A DNA stretch of 31,784 bases from Flavobacteriaceae bacterium TMED179 (GCA_002169865.1 NHIC01000002.1:29762-61545), one strand, 5' to 3'; shown: positions 16,818-25,780, counted from the first letter of the stretch. Translations and numbers: made by a program. The notes: a model not told the origin generated them from the sequence alone.

Positions 16818-17951
16818 TTAATCCGCTAGAGAAAACTTATAAATACTTTTTGTTTGGTAAGTTTCTCCGGGTTTTAAAATCGTATTTGGAAAATTAGGCT
16901 GGTTTGGGGAGTCAGGATAATGCTGTGTTTCCAAAGCAAAAGAAGCACGGTAATCAAATTTTGTATCATATTTTCCAATATCACTTCCATTCATAAAGTT
17001 CCCTCCATAAAATTGTATACCCGGCTCTTCTGTCATAATATCCATCTGTCTTCCACTTTTAGGATCAATAACCCTTGCTGCCAGACTCATACTGTCATAG
17101 GATTCTTTATTCAGCACGAAATTATGGTCATACCCACCACCTAGTTTGAGTTGGGTATCAGATTCAAGCTGGTTTAAGTCCCTGCCTATGGTCTTAAATT
17201 TTGTAAAATCAAAAGGTGTTCCCGCCACAGCTCGGATTTCTCCCAATGGAATTAGCCCTTCCCCTACAGGAGTAAAATGGTCAGCATTGATCATTAACAG
17301 GTGATCATTGATACTGCCTTTTGCCTCCCCTGCCAGATTAAAAAATGCATGGTTGGTCATATTTATTGGTGTGGCTTTATCTGTAGTGGCTTTATAAGCA
17401 ATACTAAATTCATTGTCATTAATCGCATAGGTTACCTCAACCATAAGGTTTCCAGGATATCCCATTTCCCCATCCTCAGACAAGTAGGTTAGCACAATGG
17501 AGGATTGGTCCACAGCAACAACCTCCCAAACTTGATTGTGGAAACCTTCAGTTCCACCGTGGAGGTGATTCTCATTGTTGTTGATAGGGAGATTATAAAT
17601 TTTTTCGTCTAACTCAAATTTACCTTTGGCGATACGGTTACCATACCTTCCAACCAAACAACCATGGAAGGGGGTATTGGCTTTCAGATAATTGTCTATG
17701 CTTTTGAATCCTAAAACCACATCGCCCATTAAACCTGACTTATCGGGAGTTAGTAGGCTTACAATCCTACCACCATAGTTGGTGATGTAAACTTCAATCT
17801 TTTCATTTTTTAGTAAGTATAGGTCGGTCCTTTTTCCTTTTATTAAGGTTTGAAAATTACTTGCTTTTAACACAAATTCTTCTTTTTTAGCTGCTTCGCA
17901 AAATACAAATAGTGATAAAAGTAAAGCGAATGCAATTGTTTTTATAGTCAT
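16818..17951 (-). CDS. galM: Exported aldose 1-epimerase (galactose mutarotase)
   Basis: The 377-residue protein has an N-terminal signal peptide (residues 1-20, ending FCEAA). It has the GalM motifs GNRIAKG (104-110), NHLHGG (128-133), the catalytic His201 in NHAFFNLAG, GGYDHNFVL (272-280), PGIQFYGGNF (310-319) and the catalytic Glu341 in FALETQHYPDSPN. It interconverts anomers of aldoses. The export signal places it in the periplasm, beside a secreted GH2, so it probably equilibrates the anomer set free by that hydrolase before uptake. It follows the GH2 gene by 9 bp on the minus strand. Confidence 0.93.
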   Translation of the reverse strand: MTIKTIAFALLLSLFVFCEAAKKEEFVLKASNFQTLIKGKRTDLYLLKNEKIEVYITNYGGRIVSLLTPDKSGLMGDVVLGFKSIDNYLKANTPFHGCLVGRYGNRIAKGKFELDEKIYNLPINNNENHLHGGTEGFHNQVWEVVAVDQSSIVLTYLSEDGEMGYPGNLMVEVTYAINDNEFSIAYKATTDKATPINMTNHAFFNLAGEAKGSINDHLLMINADHFTPVGEGLIPLGEIRAVAGTPFDFTKFKTIGRDLNQLESDTQLKLGGGYDHNFVLNKESYDSMSLAARVIDPKSGRQMDIMTEEPGIQFYGGNFMNGSDIGKYDTKFDYRASFALETQHYPDSPNQPNFPNTILKPGETYQTKSIYKFSLAD

Positions 17952-17960
17952 GAGATTAGA

Positions 17961-19832
17961 TTATTCTTGATATAGCTTGCTATGCATTTCTTTTAAGGTT
18001 TGGGTTGGCATTTTAGTTACTTTTCGATCATATGTCATTAAACCATTTATTTCACCCTCCACATCGGTGGTTTGTGTATAAACTGCAGCCGAAAGACCGT
18101 TCTGTTCTTTCATTTTAACGATCTGATCGAATTTGTAAATATAATTTTTGAGTAAATCTTCACTAGAATAGTAAGTTTGATAACCCCAGTTTCTGATTTC
18201 AGGATTCCAAAGATTTTCCTGAATTGGATATCCAATACCTCCAAATTCTCCTATTACAGTTGCACGATCCAATGCAGTGGGGGGAACATTCAAATCTACT
18301 TGATAAGTATGGATGTCATAAATATCTCCACATGCTCTGAGGCTCCATCCACTTGTAGGATTTACCAGTCTATTGGGATCTAAGCTTTTGACATAATCTG
18401 ATATCCTACAAGTATCATACTGCCCCCATCCTTCATTAAAAGGAACCCACATAACGATACTGGGAGAATTGAAATGATTGTCTACCATACGGCGGAGTTC
18501 AATTTCAAACTGAGTGGCGTCCTCAGACCTTCTGAAACCGTCTGATTCTTCTCTGTCTAATCTTTCTAAGCGGTTATATATTAAATCTTTACGTTCAGTT
18601 GCCTCCATTTCTTCTGAGGTTTTCAAAGCCAGTCTATTGAAGGAAGGCATATCTTGCCAAACCATAATTCCCAGTTTATCACAATGATAATACCAGCGAT
18701 CAGGTTCAATTTTTACATGCTTACGAATCATATTAAAGCCCATGGCTTTGGTCATTTGAATATCATATCGCATGGCCTCGTCAGAGGGAGGGGTAAGCAA
18801 TCCATCGGGCCACCAGCCTTGATCCAGGGTACCATAATGGAAAAGGGGTTTGTTGTTCAAAAAGAGGTATTTTACCCCCTTATGATCCCCTATACTGATT
18901 TTTCGCATACCAAAGTAGCTATACACCTGGTCAATTACTTTTCCCGTCAAATTGATAAATTTTAATGTTACGTGATACAAGTGAGGGTGATCTGGCGACC
19001 ATAATTTTGCCTTGGGTAAATCTAAATACAATGCCTCATTGGGAGCTGTAATTCCCGATACTATTTTTTTACCCTCATAAAATACATCCACCACTACTTG
19101 GTAACCATTAACCAGTGAGATATTACTGAAAGGAACAATGGTAACTTTATTTTGGTCTATATTGGTTATTGTTTTTACCTCTTTGAGGTAGCTTTCGGAG
19201 GAAACAGACTCCAACCAAACTGTTTGCCAAATACCACTAACTGGGGTATAATATATACCGCTTGCATCGATCTGTTGTTTGCCTCTAGGTTGTGAACTAA
19301 AATTAGTTCCATCTGTTACAGCTAGCACTAGTTTTTGACTTCCATTTACTTTAAGATAAGGAGTAATATTAAATGAAAATCGATCAAATCCACCTTTATG
19401 AGATCCTACTAAAATGTCATTTACCCAAACAGCACAGTTATAGTCCACCGCCTCAAAATGAATGAGGATATCTTTGTCTCCCCAGTTTTTTGGTACACTA
19501 AAGGTCTTTTTATACCACATTTTATCCTCTGGGGTAATTTTTCTCTCAACACCCGACAAGGCAGATTCAAAACTAAAAGGAACTAGAATTTTACCTTGAA
19601 AACTTTTGGGTTGTATTTCGTTTTTTTTCATAATGGCAAAATCCCATAATCCGTTGAGACTTTTCCATTGTCTTCTTTCAAATTGTGGGCGAGGATACTC
19701 CTGCCAAACACTTTCTGGAGTTACTGTTTTTGCCCATTTGCTCATCATCTTTTCCTTTAGATCGCTCAGGTTTTGTGCTTGTAAAGCGAAAACGAAAAGG
19801 ATAATTGGTACTAAAAATATTTTTTTTCTCAT
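17961..19832 (-). CDS. Secreted GH2 beta-glycosidase
   Basis: ATG at 19832 is taken as start; a TTG start five codons upstream is unneeded. The 623-residue product has a signal peptide (MRKKIFLVPIILFVFALQAQ). It has the GH2 order of jelly-roll domain (about 45-210), Ig-like domain (to about 315) and TIM barrel. The acid/base is Glu467 in VPFNEGWG and the nucleophile is Glu529 in VIGEFGGIG. GH2 covers beta-galactosidases, beta-glucuronidases and beta-mannosidases. The uronate context fits beta-glucuronidase or beta-galactosidase, but motifs alone do not decide. No extra C-terminal domain follows the barrel, so it is a compact three-domain form. It is upstream of and cotranscribed with galM. 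Confidence 0.9.
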   Translation of the reverse strand: MRKKIFLVPIILFVFALQAQNLSDLKEKMMSKWAKTVTPESVWQEYPRPQFERRQWKSLNGLWDFAIMKKNEIQPKSFQGKILVPFSFESALSGVERKITPEDKMWYKKTFSVPKNWGDKDILIHFEAVDYNCAVWVNDILVGSHKGGFDRFSFNITPYLKVNGSQKLVLAVTDGTNFSSQPRGKQQIDASGIYYTPVSGIWQTVWLESVSSESYLKEVKTITNIDQNKVTIVPFSNISLVNGYQVVVDVFYEGKKIVSGITAPNEALYLDLPKAKLWSPDHPHLYHVTLKFINLTGKVIDQVYSYFGMRKISIGDHKGVKYLFLNNKPLFHYGTLDQGWWPDGLLTPPSDEAMRYDIQMTKAMGFNMIRKHVKIEPDRWYYHCDKLGIMVWQDMPSFNRLALKTSEEMEATERKDLIYNRLERLDREESDGFRRSEDATQFEIELRRMVDNHFNSPSIVMWVPFNEGWGQYDTCRISDYVKSLDPNRLVNPTSGWSLRACGDIYDIHTYQVDLNVPPTALDRATVIGEFGGIGYPIQENLWNPEIRNWGYQTYYSSEDLLKNYIYKFDQIVKMKEQNGLSAAVYTQTTDVEGEINGLMTYDRKVTKMPTQTLKEMHSKLYQE

Positions 19833-19948
19833 TGCTAGGTTTTTCAATTGAAAGATATGAAAAGTTGACTTAATAAAAATTTTTTTCTATTCATTGGAAC
19901 CACAAGAATTATCAATTTGTTTTTTTTAAAAGTTTTATATTGTAGGAT

Positions 19949-19956
19949 TAAATTTG
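19949..19956 (+). promoter_or_regulatory. -7 promoter box before the NHL/DUF1080 pair
   Basis: TAAATTTG matches TAnnTTTG. The nearest upstream TTTG (19916-19919) is farther than the usual -33 spacing. A leader of about 110 nt to the ATG at 20073 would follow. The remaining 240-bp gap between the divergent GH2 and NHL genes shows no other recognisable element. Confidence 0.45.
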
Positions 19957-20072
19957 CTTTTATTTTCTATACTACTGGTTAGGAATCACAAGTAGAGCTC
20001 AGAATAATAAAAATGATTTGAGACGAGCACATGTTGAAATCCAAAAATGATTAAAAAAATAAAAACCCAATT

Positions 20073-21119
20073 ATGATTAACAGAAGAAAATTCATAAAAA
20101 AAACAGCTGTAGGCACAGGTATTGCAATTCCTGCCTTAAATTCAACTTTCGGAATACTCTCATGTGAAGCTGAGAAAACTTCATTGGTAGGTCATGGAGA
20201 TTTTACCTATGAGGTTGATAAGGATTGGGGGGTTCAAGACCCCAGTCAATTTCCTGTTAATGACTGTCATGAGATGGTTTTGGATAAAAACCAACGTATA
20301 ATTATGACCACAACCCATCCCCAAAATAACATTTTGATTTATGACCGATCAGGTAAAGTTTTAGAAGCTTGGGGAACAGAATTTCCTGGTGCACACGGAT
20401 TGACCCTGGTAGAGGAAGGCTCTGAAGAGTTTCTTTTCATCACTGACCCCAAAACAAACAAAGTATGCAAGACCGATTTAAAGGGGAATATACTGATGAC
20501 ATTTACAACTCCACCAGAGATTACTGATTATAAAAAACCAAAGGAATTCAAACCCACTGAGACTACTGTTGCACCCAATGGAGACATCTACATTGCTGAT
20601 GGCTATGGCAAAGATTTTATTATTCAATATAATGCAGAGGGAAATTACATTAGACATTTTGGGGGTCGCGGTAAAGCAGACGAACAGTTTGACTGCGCTC
20701 ATGGAATTACGTTTGACCACCGAAATCCTCAAAATCCAAGTTTATTAATTACTTCAAGAAGCGCCAATGAATTCAAATACTTTACTCTTGAGGGTCAATA
20801 TTTAGAGACAATTTCCCTCCCAGGATGCTATATTTGCCGTCCAGTAATCAAAGGAAATCTTATCTATTTTGCTGTAATCATTACCAATAAATGGGATACA
20901 TTCGATGGAATGTTAGCCGTTTTGGATAAAAATAATAAAGTAATTTCTTTACCTGGGGGTAGTCAACCTAATTATAAAGATGGAGTATTAGTCCCCCCAG
21001 TTTACGATCAAAAAACATTTCTCAATCCCCACGATGTTTGTGTGGATAATGACGACAACCTATACATTCCTCAATGGAACTCTAATAAAACTTATCCACT
21101 AAAATTAACACGAGTCTAG
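20073..21119 (+). CDS. Exported six-bladed beta-propeller (NHL-like) protein
   Basis: The 348-residue protein starts with a Tat-like signal (MINRRKFIKKTAVGTG, twin Arg at 4-5) and a Cys near residue 31, so export of a pre-folded protein is likely. Repeated blade-like units follow, for example GAHGLTLV, APNGDIYIADGYG, CAHGITFD and NPHDVCVDNDDNLYIPQW. These match the NHL/6-bladed propeller pattern seen in peptidylglycine amidating lyase-like proteins. No catalytic residues are assigned. It precedes a DUF1080 gene by 32 bp in the same direction, so the two probably work together on a carbohydrate. This protein family is common in Bacteroidota and Planctomycetota carbohydrate loci with unknown activity. 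Confidence 0.75.
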   Translation: MINRRKFIKKTAVGTGIAIPALNSTFGILSCEAEKTSLVGHGDFTYEVDKDWGVQDPSQFPVNDCHEMVLDKNQRIIMTTTHPQNNILIYDRSGKVLEAWGTEFPGAHGLTLVEEGSEEFLFITDPKTNKVCKTDLKGNILMTFTTPPEITDYKKPKEFKPTETTVAPNGDIYIADGYGKDFIIQYNAEGNYIRHFGGRGKADEQFDCAHGITFDHRNPQNPSLLITSRSANEFKYFTLEGQYLETISLPGCYICRPVIKGNLIYFAVIITNKWDTFDGMLAVLDKNNKVISLPGGSQPNYKDGVLVPPVYDQKTFLNPHDVCVDNDDNLYIPQWNSNKTYPLKLTRV

Positions 21120-21151
21120 CATACTCGATAACCATAACAATCAATTTATCA

Positions 21152-21844
21152 ATGAACAAAATCGTTTACTTTTCACTAGTTATATTCACAATTTTAACAA
21201 GTCAAAAAAAAATACAGCTCTTTAATGGCACTGATCTTAATGGATGGATAAACCATGGAGGTGGAAAATTTTATGTAGAAGATGAATGTATTGTTGCTGT
21301 TTCCAAAAAAGGATTACCCAATACCTTTTTGCATACAGAAAAAAAATATCAAAATTTTGAATTGGAATTTGATGTCAAATTAGATACTGTTCTTAATTCT
21401 GGGGTTCAGATAAGAAGTAATATTTACCAAAAGCCTACCAAAACCATTCGTTGGGGAGGGCGTTTTGATCAAAACGGAGAAAAAGAATTAAAAATTTTAG
21501 AAAATGAAGTGGGAAGATTTTGGGGTTATCAAATAGAAATTGACCCTACATCAAGATCATGGAGCGGATCCATCTACGAGGAAGCAGGAAGAGGTTTTCT
21601 TCATACTCCAGGTATCAATGAGGCAGTTAAATCGGCTTTCAAACCCATGGAGTGGAACCACTTCAATGTACGAGTTAAAGACAATCATATACAATCTTGG
21701 GTCAATGGAGTTATGATAGGCGATGTTTATGATGATCTTACCGATATGGGATATATTGCACTACAGTTGCACGGAGTCGGTAAGAATGATTATAAAAATA
21801 ATAAAGAAATACGCTGGAAAAACCTTGTTCTAACAGAACTCTAA
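21152..21844 (+). CDS. DUF1080 (3-keto-disaccharide hydrolase family) protein
   Basis: The 230-residue protein has a short signal sequence (MNKIVYFSLVIFTILTS) then one DUF1080 concanavalin-like domain. Key regions are LFNGTDLNGW (residues 23-32), YQNFELEFDVKL, GVQIRSNIY, WGYQIEIDP and WNHFNVRVKDN. The Pfam family was renamed because members hydrolyse 3-keto-glycosides formed by Gfo/Idh/MocA-type oxidoreductases. An exported member of that oxidoreductase family occurs at 4717. The two genes are not adjacent, so a joint pathway is inference. It follows the NHL protein by 32 bp. Confidence 0.85.
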   Translation: MNKIVYFSLVIFTILTSQKKIQLFNGTDLNGWINHGGGKFYVEDECIVAVSKKGLPNTFLHTEKKYQNFELEFDVKLDTVLNSGVQIRSNIYQKPTKTIRWGGRFDQNGEKELKILENEVGRFWGYQIEIDPTSRSWSGSIYEEAGRGFLHTPGINEAVKSAFKPMEWNHFNVRVKDNHIQSWVNGVMIGDVYDDLTDMGYIALQLHGVGKNDYKNNKEIRWKNLVLTEL

Positions 21845-22054
21845 TCGCAATATAAATGGAGATTCTATAATATTTTTTTACATACCTTAGTTTGCTATAA
21901 GAGAAGCAGTAATGATGACTATAAATGGGTAACAAAGACTATATGCTTTATAAAATAGTAATTGCATGTTTGTTTTTTTTATAATAATATCTACTCTAAT
22001 TGATTAATGCAGAGGCCAATGTATTCCTCAAAGGGGTAAAGTGAGACTTTCAAG
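21845..22054. other. Gene-free AT-rich spacer
   Basis: This 210-bp gap between the convergent DUF1080 and DoxX genes has no convincing ORF, RNA or promoter. A short inverted repeat, GTTCT-aac-AGAAC, straddles the end of the DUF1080 gene (about 21827-21839) but lacks a T-run, so I do not call a terminator. Confidence 0.4.
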
Positions 22055-22483
22055 TTATTTATTGAACAGCAATCGATCTAGACTGTAATTTCCAGACCCT
22101 TTTAGTAATATCACTAAACTCAAAACAAGGAAAAGAAAGGGTAATTCTATTGCATCTACCCCACCTTCGGAAAGCTTTTTAATAGTAGCTACCAGCATAG
22201 TGAATGCCAATAAAAATGAAGTGGGACGAGTTAAAAACCCTATGGCAAGCATAAGTGCACCTATAGATTCTGAAAAGGTAGCTAAAAAGCCTAAGGGAAC
22301 ACTCAGTTCATCTGGTCCCAGCCATTTAGTCAAGTTATTTCCCAGCCTTTCCCAACGGTCAACACTTGCAAATAACTTTGACCAACCATGATAATAACAC
22401 ATCATTACTCCAGTAAAAAATCGTAGAATGAAAAAAGATATTTCGGAAAAAAAGAGATTATTACCAATTATAATATTTCTCAT
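22055..22483 (-). CDS. DoxX-family membrane protein
   Basis: ATG at 22483 is preferred; a longer frame would need TTG at 22501. The 142-residue product has four predicted membrane helices and DoxX features: ILRFFTGVMMCYYHGWSKL at the start, PLGFLATFSESIGALMLAIG and FLTRPTSFLLAFTMLVA. DoxX/DoxD-like proteins are integral membrane proteins often linked to thiol/redox or respiratory functions. It is divergent from a thiol-disulfide reductase-like gene, which fits a redox role but does not prove one. Not obviously part of the carbohydrate pathway. Confidence 0.85.
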   Translation of the reverse strand: MRNIIIGNNLFFSEISFFILRFFTGVMMCYYHGWSKLFASVDRWERLGNNLTKWLGPDELSVPLGFLATFSESIGALMLAIGFLTRPTSFLLAFTMLVATIKKLSEGGVDAIELPFLFLVLSLVILLKGSGNYSLDRLLFNK

Positions 22484-22561
22484 AATTAGGGGGAATAACA
22501 AGCGGTGTTTAAATTTTCAACTTAAATTCTTTTGGGATCATTTTACTAATTCTAAATGTAA

Positions 22562-22569
22562 TAAATTTG
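22562..22569 (+). promoter_or_regulatory. -7 promoter box of the YpdA-like gene
   Basis: TAAATTTG matches TAnnTTTG and lies 34 bp before the ATG at 22604. A TTTG at 22531 is 27 bp upstream, longer than the usual 17-23 bp spacer, so the -33 element is uncertain. Confidence 0.45.
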
Positions 22570-22578
22570 AAACTCAAT

Positions 22579-22592
22579 TCAATTCTAATTGA
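22579..22592. promoter_or_regulatory. Palindrome at the predicted start of the YpdA-like transcript
   Basis: TCAATTCTAATTGA is a 14-bp inverted repeat (six-base arms around CT) placed 9 bp after the -7 box. The position suits an operator, but AT-rich DNA yields such palindromes by chance and there is no regulator gene next to it. Confidence 0.25.
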
Positions 22593-22603
22593 TTAAATGT
22601 TTT

Positions 22604-23575
22604 ATGAATAAAAAAAACCTTGATATTGTTATTATCGGAGCAGGACCCATTGGTTTAGCCTGTAGTATAGAGGCGGTAAATAAAAATTTGGACCATTTGA
22701 TTTTTGACAAAGGGTGTTTAGTCAATTCACTTTATCGATACCCTATGAATATGACTTTTTTTTCAACTTCAGATAAACTTGAAATAGGGGGAATACCTTT
22801 TATTTCTCATAACCCCAAACCTACTCGATCAGAAGCCTTGGAATACTATCGTAGGGTAAGTTCTCATTGGAAATTGCCTTTGCGATTGTATGAACAAATC
22901 AATAAGGTCAAAAAAAAGGAAAATTTATTCGAAGTAGTGACCAATAAAGGAAACTATCTGTCTAAAAAAGTTATCGTTGCAACAGGTTTTTACGATTCTC
23001 CTTATATGCTGGACGTACCTGGCGAAGATTTGCCAAAAGTATTACACTATTACAAAGAAGCACATCCCTTTTTTGGTATGCATTTAGTGGTAGTAGGGTC
23101 GGCGAATTCTGCGGTAGATGTTGCTTTAGATTTGTATCGAAAGGGAGTTCAAAGCGTCACTATGATTATTAGAGAACCAGAAATTGGTCAAAATGTCAAA
23201 TATTGGTCAAAACCAGACATCATCAATCGTATCAAGGAGGGCAGCATTGATGCACATTTTAATTCTCAAATTGAGGAAATCACAGAAAATCACGTTCGTT
23301 TCAAAACACCCCAGGGAGTTAAAACTATAGAAAATGACTTTGTTTTCGCCATGACTGGCTATCAACCGAATTTTGAGTTATTGAAGTCTTTAGGAGTAAA
23401 ATTTCAAGATGATGAGTACTTTACTCCAGTATATGATTCAAGTACGATGCTTTCGTCAGCAAAAGGTGTCTATTTGGCTGGGGTAGTTTGTGGAGGACTT
23501 AAAACAAATAAATGGTTTATTGAAAACTCTAGAGATCATGCCCCACTAATAATTGATGACATTGTCGAGACATAA
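22604..23575 (+). CDS. ypdA: YpdA-type FAD/NAD(P) pyridine nucleotide disulfide reductase
   Basis: ATG at 22604 is chosen over an upstream TTG (22589), because the FAD-binding motif IVIIGAGPIG then starts at residue 8 as is normal. The 323-residue protein has a second nucleotide motif VVVGSANSAVD near residue 160 and a C-terminal FAD segment, YLAGVVCGG. It lacks the CxxC pair of thioredoxin reductases, as in YpdA. The family is the putative bacillithiol disulfide reductase, which recycles oxidised bacillithiol with NADPH in the cytoplasm. The context (divergent DoxX) is redox-like and looks independent of the surrounding carbohydrate genes. Confidence 0.88.
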   Translation: MNKKNLDIVIIGAGPIGLACSIEAVNKNLDHLIFDKGCLVNSLYRYPMNMTFFSTSDKLEIGGIPFISHNPKPTRSEALEYYRRVSSHWKLPLRLYEQINKVKKKENLFEVVTNKGNYLSKKVIVATGFYDSPYMLDVPGEDLPKVLHYYKEAHPFFGMHLVVVGSANSAVDVALDLYRKGVQSVTMIIREPEIGQNVKYWSKPDIINRIKEGSIDAHFNSQIEEITENHVRFKTPQGVKTIENDFVFAMTGYQPNFELLKSLGVKFQDDEYFTPVYDSSTMLSSAKGVYLAGVVCGGLKTNKWFIENSRDHAPLIIDDIVET

Positions 23576-23599
23576 TTTTTTTCATTTTTCCACTATTCT

Positions 23600-25780
23600 T
23601 TATTCCACATATGATTTACACGGCTCAATCGCTTTTACATATCGCCCAGCCCAATATGGTAGCAAGTAAACATATGGGGAATATTCTCTGTATCCTCCAC
23701 TACCTCCATCGTTCCTGTAGGCTTGGTTATGAAGGTGGTGGGGTCTTTCGTCTCTTGGAAGGACCTCTGAATATTGTTGTTTTCTAAAATTAGATAAGAT
23801 TCTTTCAAGATCTTTTCTATGGTGATTTTCTATTTTCCAGTCTATTAGATCTAGGGGATACTCTTTTAACCACCATATAGATTCTTTGAGATCAAAATCT
23901 TTTCCACCCGACAAAGCATATAAAAAATTCCAAAGGGGATTTTTTTCAGACCTTTCTATTTTCCAATGTGAGGTAACTGTTTCCAAATGATGCTTTTTTG
24001 AATCTTCATCAAAAGCATATTTGACAAAAGCTGGAGCCGTAAGAAAATACATCTCGTCATCGGAATGATTCCAACTGTCACTCAAAAATTCACCTTTAAC
24101 ATACCCTATAACCTCCGCAGAACGACAGGCATTTTCCTCGTAACCGTATAATCGACTCAGGTTTATGGCGTGATCTTTATATCGCTGTTCTTTGGTAAAA
24201 TGATAGGCTGTTTGTAAAAATGTAAGAATTAGTGTTGAATTTAATCTTCTGTCTCCAACTTGAATGGGAAAGCTATTGACATAATCCGGATTCCATCGTC
24301 CCCAGCGAGTGGGTTTTGCATCCCATGAAACTAGATACCAATTATTTTCGATTATATGATCCATCTGTTTTTTGATCAGTTGAATGGCACGGTTTTTCCA
24401 TTTTATATCTTTGATGATTTCTGCAAATAAAGCATAAACAAAAAAGTGCCCACATGACTCATCGCTACTTGTTGTAGTTTTCCATACCCATCTCGAATCT
24501 TTTGCTTTTTTCCAGATTCCATAGGAGGAACCCTTGTTCCAACTACTTTTTTGAAAGCTATCGATCTCATATGTTCTGGCAGGAAAACCATCTATTCCAG
24601 AAATGGTCGACAGCCGTTCCATAGCTTCAAATGCCTCAAGTGCATTTTTTTTTGCATCCTCTGATTGAGTTACAGCATATCGAAATAACTCCGATGCCAA
24701 ATACATTGACGTCCAGAGTCCATCATTATCAGTGTCTATTAATTCTATCGTTGATAAGTCTCCAGCAACCCTCAGTTTAACAGAAGATTCTAGCCCGTAT
24801 CTAATGTGTCTTTTTCTTTGAATTTCCTGAAAATAGGTCGCTTTTTGTTCTAAGGTCATAGGCTCAAATACAATTTGATTAAGTCCTTTTTGTGTCAAAA
24901 TTAGAATACTTTTATTAGGTCCTTTCTCAATTGCAATGACTCTATCATCCAGTAACCACCTTTTAGACGCGTAATAATTGAATTTTCCATCAGATTTAAA
25001 TTTAAATGCTCCTCGAGTACTTCCGCCCCACAAATCTGCCCCTATTTTTTTTAGACTAGTTATTTGATCATAGGGAAGTTTCTCAACAATCCTCTCAAAT
25101 TTAAAATTACAGTCACTAAGCAGGTGAATGCCACTATTTGAACCCACCCATATTTTTTTCTTGTATTTTTCAAAAGACGAAAACTCAGTTCCAGAGTAAA
25201 CTTTTTCCAATAATTGTTCTTCGGTCCTGAATTGGTAAAGATTTTTGAGGGTAAGAATAAGAAAACGACCAGTTTCTGGATAAGATTTTACTGATAGTGC
25301 TTTCTCGCCTATGCTATGAGAACCCCTTAGAAGTCCTTTTTTATCAAAAAAATATAAGTTTTTATCGTTGAGTATCAAGAATGAATTGTTATTTCCCATG
25401 CTCATTAAGATTGGGTTTTCAATTCCGTGTTCTACATAAAACTTACCACCAAAAGAGTGACTCAAAACTGTTTTATTAGTTAAGTAATAAAACTGATTTT
25501 TATGAGATTCAATTGCAATTATGTTATGATTTTCAATAGGTCTGTATTGGAAATTGGGCTTTAGTTTTTTATCCCAAGGAGATAATAGGCCTTGGGATGA
25601 AAGAACATTAATATTTTTATTGCCGTCGGTTTTGACTCCAATTAGTCTGATGTCGTTTTCTTGCTTTACGAACTGTTTTGATCGGTCTTGAAGATAAGGG
25701 ACGTCTTTGTAAGATTGTGAAAAAATAGTACTCAACCATAAAAAGCTTAAGGTGAGTATCTTAGAGCGATATAATAGCAT
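23600..25780 (-). CDS. Secreted beta-propeller plus (alpha/alpha)-barrel protein, function unknown
   Basis: ATG at 25780 is used (a TTG lies two codons upstream); the product is 726 residues. A signal peptide (MLLYRSKILTLSFLWLSTIFSQ) leads into a propeller of about residues 30-310, with Reg_prop-like units such as KIWVGSNSGIHLL (about 209) and DLWGGSTRGAFKF (about 249). The second half (about 320-720) is helical with Trp/Tyr/His-rich segments. These include SDESCGHFFVYALF, WGRWNPDYVNS, WNHSDDEMYFL and the C-terminal HHLHNQAYRNDGGSGG, a pattern like an (alpha/alpha)n-toroid glycosidase or lyase. I do not recognise the family. Its start overlaps the upstream sialidase-like gene by 20 bp, so the two are coupled. 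An extracellular uronide lyase or hydrolase is possible, not shown. Confidence 0.75.
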   Translation of the reverse strand: MLLYRSKILTLSFLWLSTIFSQSYKDVPYLQDRSKQFVKQENDIRLIGVKTDGNKNINVLSSQGLLSPWDKKLKPNFQYRPIENHNIIAIESHKNQFYYLTNKTVLSHSFGGKFYVEHGIENPILMSMGNNNSFLILNDKNLYFFDKKGLLRGSHSIGEKALSVKSYPETGRFLILTLKNLYQFRTEEQLLEKVYSGTEFSSFEKYKKKIWVGSNSGIHLLSDCNFKFERIVEKLPYDQITSLKKIGADLWGGSTRGAFKFKSDGKFNYYASKRWLLDDRVIAIEKGPNKSILILTQKGLNQIVFEPMTLEQKATYFQEIQRKRHIRYGLESSVKLRVAGDLSTIELIDTDNDGLWTSMYLASELFRYAVTQSEDAKKNALEAFEAMERLSTISGIDGFPARTYEIDSFQKSSWNKGSSYGIWKKAKDSRWVWKTTTSSDESCGHFFVYALFAEIIKDIKWKNRAIQLIKKQMDHIIENNWYLVSWDAKPTRWGRWNPDYVNSFPIQVGDRRLNSTLILTFLQTAYHFTKEQRYKDHAINLSRLYGYEENACRSAEVIGYVKGEFLSDSWNHSDDEMYFLTAPAFVKYAFDEDSKKHHLETVTSHWKIERSEKNPLWNFLYALSGGKDFDLKESIWWLKEYPLDLIDWKIENHHRKDLERILSNFRKQQYSEVLPRDERPHHLHNQAYRNDGGSGGYREYSPYVYLLPYWAGRYVKAIEPCKSYVE

